Assembly (NCBI GenBank): GCA_029379225.1
Contig: JAQYWR010000017.1
Coordinates: 1 to 64,000, forward strand
From: Nostoc sp. S4
Lineage (GTDB): Bacteria > Cyanobacteriota > Cyanobacteriia > Cyanobacteriales > Nostocaceae
Reading direction: 5' to 3'
Length of the DNA stretch: 64,000 nt
Shown here: positions 63,300 through 64,000 of the stretch, piece by piece
Position numbering within the stretch: the first letter of the stretch is position 1
How the letters are laid out: the number at the start of each line of letters is the position of its first letter
The notes under the pieces: model-generated
What the model was told of the DNA's origin: nothing
Seen by the model: only the letters and a program-made list of their open reading frames with translations
Database searches by the model: none
Translations under genes and position numbers: made by a program

Positions 63300-64000
63300 A
63301 TGGAAATCAGTAGACGCAGCTTGTTAAAAACTGCTTCTGCCTCGGGATTAGTAGCAGCAGGACTTGCAGCTTCGGAAGGATTTTTGCAACCAATCCTCGC
63401 TCAAGCAGAACCCGTCGATCAAAATACTCAATTGCTAGCCCAAACACCAGCTGCAACTCGACGCGGCGAAATGTTGTATCGCACCCTTGGACGCACTAAT
63501 GAACAGGTATCTGTGATTGGCTTAGGGGGGTATCACATTGGAAAAATTGAAGAGGAGCAAGAAAGTATCAAGCTGATCCGCAGTGCCATCGATCGCGGCA
63601 TCAACTTTATGGATAACTCTTGGGACTATCACAATGGACGTAGTCATCGTTGGATGGGAAATGCTCTGAAAAATGGTTATCGCCAAAAAGTCTTTTTAAT
63701 GACCAAAATCGACGGTCGCACTAAAGCTGCTGCCAAAATGCAGATTGATGATTCGCTCAAAGATTTGCAAGTCGATCGCATTGATTTAGTGCAGCATCAT
63801 GAAATACTGCGCTTTGAAGACCCGGATCGCGTCTTTGCTCCTGGCGGTGCGATGGAGGCAGTTGTCGAGGCACAGAAGGCAGGCAAGATTCGCTATATCG
63901 GTTTCACAGGACATAAAAATCCCCTGATTCACCTTCAGATGCTTGAAACTGCAAGACAAAATAATTTCCGCTTCGACACTGTGCAGATGCCATTGAATGT
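63300..64000 (+). CDS. Exported aldo/keto reductase (partial, cut by window end)
   Basis: Open from ATG 63300 to the window edge, at least 233 residues; GGAGG lies 9-13 bases upstream. The N-terminus MEISRRSLLKTASASGLVAA is a Tat signal (SRRSLLK), with likely cleavage near ILAQA. The AKR fold begins at about 55: LGRTNEQVSVIGLGGYHIG, GINFMDNSWDYHNGRS (Asp and Tyr of the tetrad), FLMTKIDGR (Lys), VQHHE (His). A NADPH-dependent reductase outside the cytoplasm is unusual and would need cofactor loading before export. The end is not in the window. Confidence 0.9.
   Translation, partial: MEISRRSLLKTASASGLVAAGLAASEGFLQPILAQAEPVDQNTQLLAQTPAATRRGEMLYRTLGRTNEQVSVIGLGGYHIGKIEEEQESIKLIRSAIDRGINFMDNSWDYHNGRSHRWMGNALKNGYRQKVFLMTKIDGRTKAAAKMQIDDSLKDLQVDRIDLVQHHEILRFEDPDRVFAPGGAMEAVVEAQKAGKIRYIGFTGHKNPLIHLQMLETARQNNFRFDTVQMPLN

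Overview
The window reads as the chromosome of a filamentous, probably heterocyst-forming cyanobacterium (Nostocales-like). The signs are frequent GCGATCGC (HIP1) words, heptanucleotide tandem repeats in intergenic DNA, an XisH/XisI pair, a PEP-CTERM protein, a Bluetail-type surface protein, a cyanobacterial rpoZ and a DUF1818 gene. Gene order gives no closer placement. No plasmid or phage backbone is seen. Assignments rest on motifs and family memory; no database search was possible.

Layout. 1-13 kb is mostly housekeeping: rpiA with a clear terminator, an SLH protein, a repeat-rich membrane-anchored protein, pepA, the lipid genes plsX-fabH-fabD, a DnaJ-type cochaperone, a dead P-loop kinase and glgC. 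13.2-17.8 kb is a minus-strand extracellular cluster: a subtilase, an RTX/YD-repeat Bluetail protein, and a small protein resembling the subtilase propeptide without its protease. 18-22 kb holds a GH13 amylase-type enzyme, a fasciclin protein, rpoZ, DUF1818 and tRNA-Pro(GGG). 22.2-25.8 kb is decayed defence-type DNA: a PLD/helicase gene without its motor, a truncated methylase-like fragment and an antitoxin-like gene, with an intact IS630-family element beside it. 26-30 kb has a metallophosphatase, an O-methyltransferase and two cell-envelope unknowns. At 30-32 kb is a BsuBI/PstI-type restriction-modification pair that looks deletion-fused.

32-45 kb is a signalling block: a CheB-like/GAF protein lacking the catalytic Asp, a 1894-residue hybrid kinase, XisH/XisI, a second hybrid kinase and a PAS-receiver protein. 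Next come a dead TIR-type fragment, a two-domain cell-wall hydrolase, dnaG, a histidine phosphatase, a duplicated-domain secreted protein and glpK. 53.9-57.7 kb is a three-gene PaoABC-type molybdenum hydroxylase operon with a Tat-like signal on the Fe-S subunit, followed by a CDF metal transporter. 59-61 kb is an AraC regulator plus NmrA-like oxidoreductase that look foreign. The right end has a PEP-CTERM protein, a 21-bp tandem array, a small membrane protein and an aldo/keto reductase with a Tat signal, cut by the window edge.

Repeats are a main theme: heptamer tracts, G-rich runs with a shared palindromic core, two 21-bp-period arrays, a 160-bp MITE-like element, a three-copy ~110-bp element, and small palindromic or tandem insertions inside coding sequence (dnaG and the linkers of both hybrid kinases).
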